From positions 1 through 64,000 of the forward strand of contig JABXIG010000005.1 of the NCBI GenBank assembly GCA_013373205.1: a DNA stretch of 64,000 nt, given 5' to 3'. The translations under genes were made by a program, and so were the position numbers. Shown here piece by piece: positions 62,708 through 64,000 of this stretch. Positions within the stretch are counted from its first letter, which is position 1. Every line of letters begins with the position of its first letter. This DNA comes from Methylocystaceae bacterium. GTDB lineage: Bacteria; Pseudomonadota; Alphaproteobacteria; Rhodospirillales; Terasakiellaceae. The notes beneath the pieces were generated by a model. It was not told the origin of the DNA. It made no database searches and worked only from the letters and a program-made list of their open reading frames with translations.

Positions 62708-64000
62708 TTAATCTACTATCGGTTTCTTGCGTTTAAACAAGCCAATAATCAAGACAAAGAACAGGGGCACGAAGAAAATCGCCAGAACAGTTGCGGCAAT
62801 CATCCCCCCCATCACCCCGGTTCCCACCGCAATACGTGCCCCGGCACCTGCACCGGAACTAATTGCTAGCGGCAGTACCCCAAGGGTAAAGGCCATGGAT
62901 GTCATAACGATGGGGCGTAGGCGTTGACGTGCGGCTTCCACCGTGGCTTCCACCATGTCCATCCCCTGATCGTACAGGTCACGGGCAAATTCCACGATCA
63001 GAATCGCGTTTTTCGCTGACAGACCAATGGTCGTCAAAATCGCAACCTGGAAGTAAACGTCACCGGGAAGACCGCGCAACATCACGGCAATCACCGCGCC
63101 CAAGACCCCCAGCGGTACCACCATCATGACCGAAACCGGAATGGTCCAGCTTTCATAAAGAGCGGCCAGACACAGGAAGATTACAACCATGGACAATGCG
63201 TAAAGGGCGGGACCTTGTTCACCAGCTTCGCGTTCTTCGTAAGAAACGCCCTGCCAACGCAAGCCCACACCACCGGGTAGCTGCTTGACCAGTTCTTCCA
63301 TCACCAGCATCGCTTCACCAGAAGAAACACCCGGTGCTGCTTGACCTTGGATATTCAGGGACGACAGACTGTTAAACCGTTCCAGACGCGGGGAACCAAA
63401 GTTCCATTCGGTCGAGGTAAAGGCCGAAATTGGCACCATTTCATCCAGATTGTTTCGCACGTACCAATAGTTCAAATCTTCCGGCATCATGCGATAGGGT
63501 GCATCAGCCTGAACATAAACTTTCTTGGTGCGACCTTTTTCAATAAAGTCGTTGACGTAACTGGACCCCCAAGCCGTTGCAAGTGTGCGGTTAATGGTTG
63601 TCAAGTCCACACCCAACGCACTGGCTTTTTCCTGGTCGATATTGATATTGAATTGGGGCATGTCATTCAGGCCATTAGGGCGAACACCGACCACACGTGG
63701 GTCTTGTGCTGCCATACCCAACAACTGATTACGCGCTGCAACCAACGCATCATGACCAACACCAGTTTGATCCACCAATTGTAAATCAAAACCTGTTGCA
63801 CTGCCCAATTCGATGATTGCTGGAGGGGCAAAAGCAAATACCATCGCTTCTTTGATATGGGCAAAAGCACCATAAGCCCGCCCGATCACAGCCTTAACTG
63901 ATTGATCTGGGCGTTCACGTTCGGACCAGTCTTTCAAGTTAATAAAGGCAATACCAGCGTTTTGACCACTCCCGGCAAAGGAGAACCCGGCAACGGTAAA
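62708..64000 (-). CDS. RND efflux pump inner-membrane subunit, HAE1 (AcrB-like), 3' part
   Basis: The frame is open to the window edge, so the gene continues beyond 64000; 430 C-terminal residues are seen. They match AcrB/MexB-type pumps ([52 protein letters not shown], and final membrane helices with [18 protein letters not shown]). It exports hydrophobic drugs by proton antiport with a membrane-fusion and an outer-membrane partner that lie outside the window. Confidence 0.93.
   Translation of the reverse strand, partial: FTVAGFSFAGSGQNAGIAFINLKDWSERERPDQSVKAVIGRAYGAFAHIKEAMVFAFAPPAIIELGSATGFDLQLVDQTGVGHDALVAARNQLLGMAAQDPRVVGVRPNGLNDMPQFNINIDQEKASALGVDLTTINRTLATAWGSSYVNDFIEKGRTKKVYVQADAPYRMMPEDLNYWYVRNNLDEMVPISAFTSTEWNFGSPRLERFNSLSSLNIQGQAAPGVSSGEAMLVMEELVKQLPGGVGLRWQGVSYEEREAGEQGPALYALSMVVIFLCLAALYESWTIPVSVMMVVPLGVLGAVIAVMLRGLPGDVYFQVAILTTIGLSAKNAILIVEFARDLYDQGMDMVEATVEAARQRLRPIVMTSMAFTLGVLPLAISSGAGAGARIAVGTGVMGGMIAATVLAIFFVPLFFVLIIGLFKRKKPIVD

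Overview
The window reads as one contig from a Gram-negative proteobacterium of roughly 48% GC. The c-type cytochrome, the 871-residue beta-lactamase/cNMP/hemerythrin protein and the TRAP and NAGGN genes suggest a marine or microaerophilic alphaproteobacterium of the Rhodospirillales kind. That placement is an inference from protein style. The nitrogen-fixation genes themselves look gammaproteobacterial (Azotobacter-like): NifH sequence, nifL-nifA, nifM, a nif-linked clpX, nifO, nifQ and an adjoining rnf operon.

Layout. 0-6.3 kb: the 3' end of an RTX/cadherin-like secreted protein, a YchJ-type SEC-C protein, a beta-lactamase/cNMP/hemerythrin protein and a lipoprotein cytochrome c. 6.5-11.2 kb: the three-gene N-acetylglutaminylglutamine amide (NAGGN) osmolyte operon. 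11.3-12.2 kb: a Bax-like glucosaminidase lipoprotein. 12.2-54.5 kb: a nif island of about 42 kb. 54.5-58.5 kb: maleylacetoacetate isomerase, a hemerythrin and a TRAP transporter on the minus strand. 58.9-62.7 kb: a divergent catabolic operon (VOC protein, fumarylacetoacetate hydrolase, beta-lactamase-fold protein, MFS exporter). 62.7-64 kb: the 3' end of an RND efflux pump.

Nif island. Minus-strand operons, each with a readable sigma-54 promoter and a TGT-N10-ACA NifA site, are: nifHDKT-fdx-nifY-two small genes; nifENX-rseC-DUF269-DUF683-fdxB-unknown; apbE; iscA-nifU-nifS; nifV-cysE-nifWZM-clpX; nifB-fdx-nifO-flavodiiron-[2Fe-2S]-nifQ-draG; and nifLA. Plus-strand units with the same signals are rnfABCDGEH plus a TPR-like gene, the FeSII (Shethna protein II) gene, and a PDR-type reductase followed by modBC. 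draT faces nifH and is followed by a SIR2-like gene and a hemerythrin gene.

Together these genes encode the enzyme (HDK), cofactor assembly (B, E, N, X, Y, Q, V), Fe-S supply (U, S, IscA, CysE), maturation (M, W, Z), membrane-driven ferredoxin reduction (Rnf with its flavin transferase ApbE), Mo uptake (ModBC; no modA seen), transcription control (NifL/NifA) and reversible ADP-ribosylation of NifH (DraT/DraG). There is also a marked oxygen-protection layer (FeSII, flavodiiron protein, hemerythrins). The most notable unexplained pieces are the draT-linked SIR2-like protein, which lacks the expected catalytic His; the reductase under a NifA promoter; four unrecognised proteins in NifA-controlled operons; and two more between fesII and the reductase. 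No rRNA, tRNA, CRISPR array, transposase or integrase was seen.
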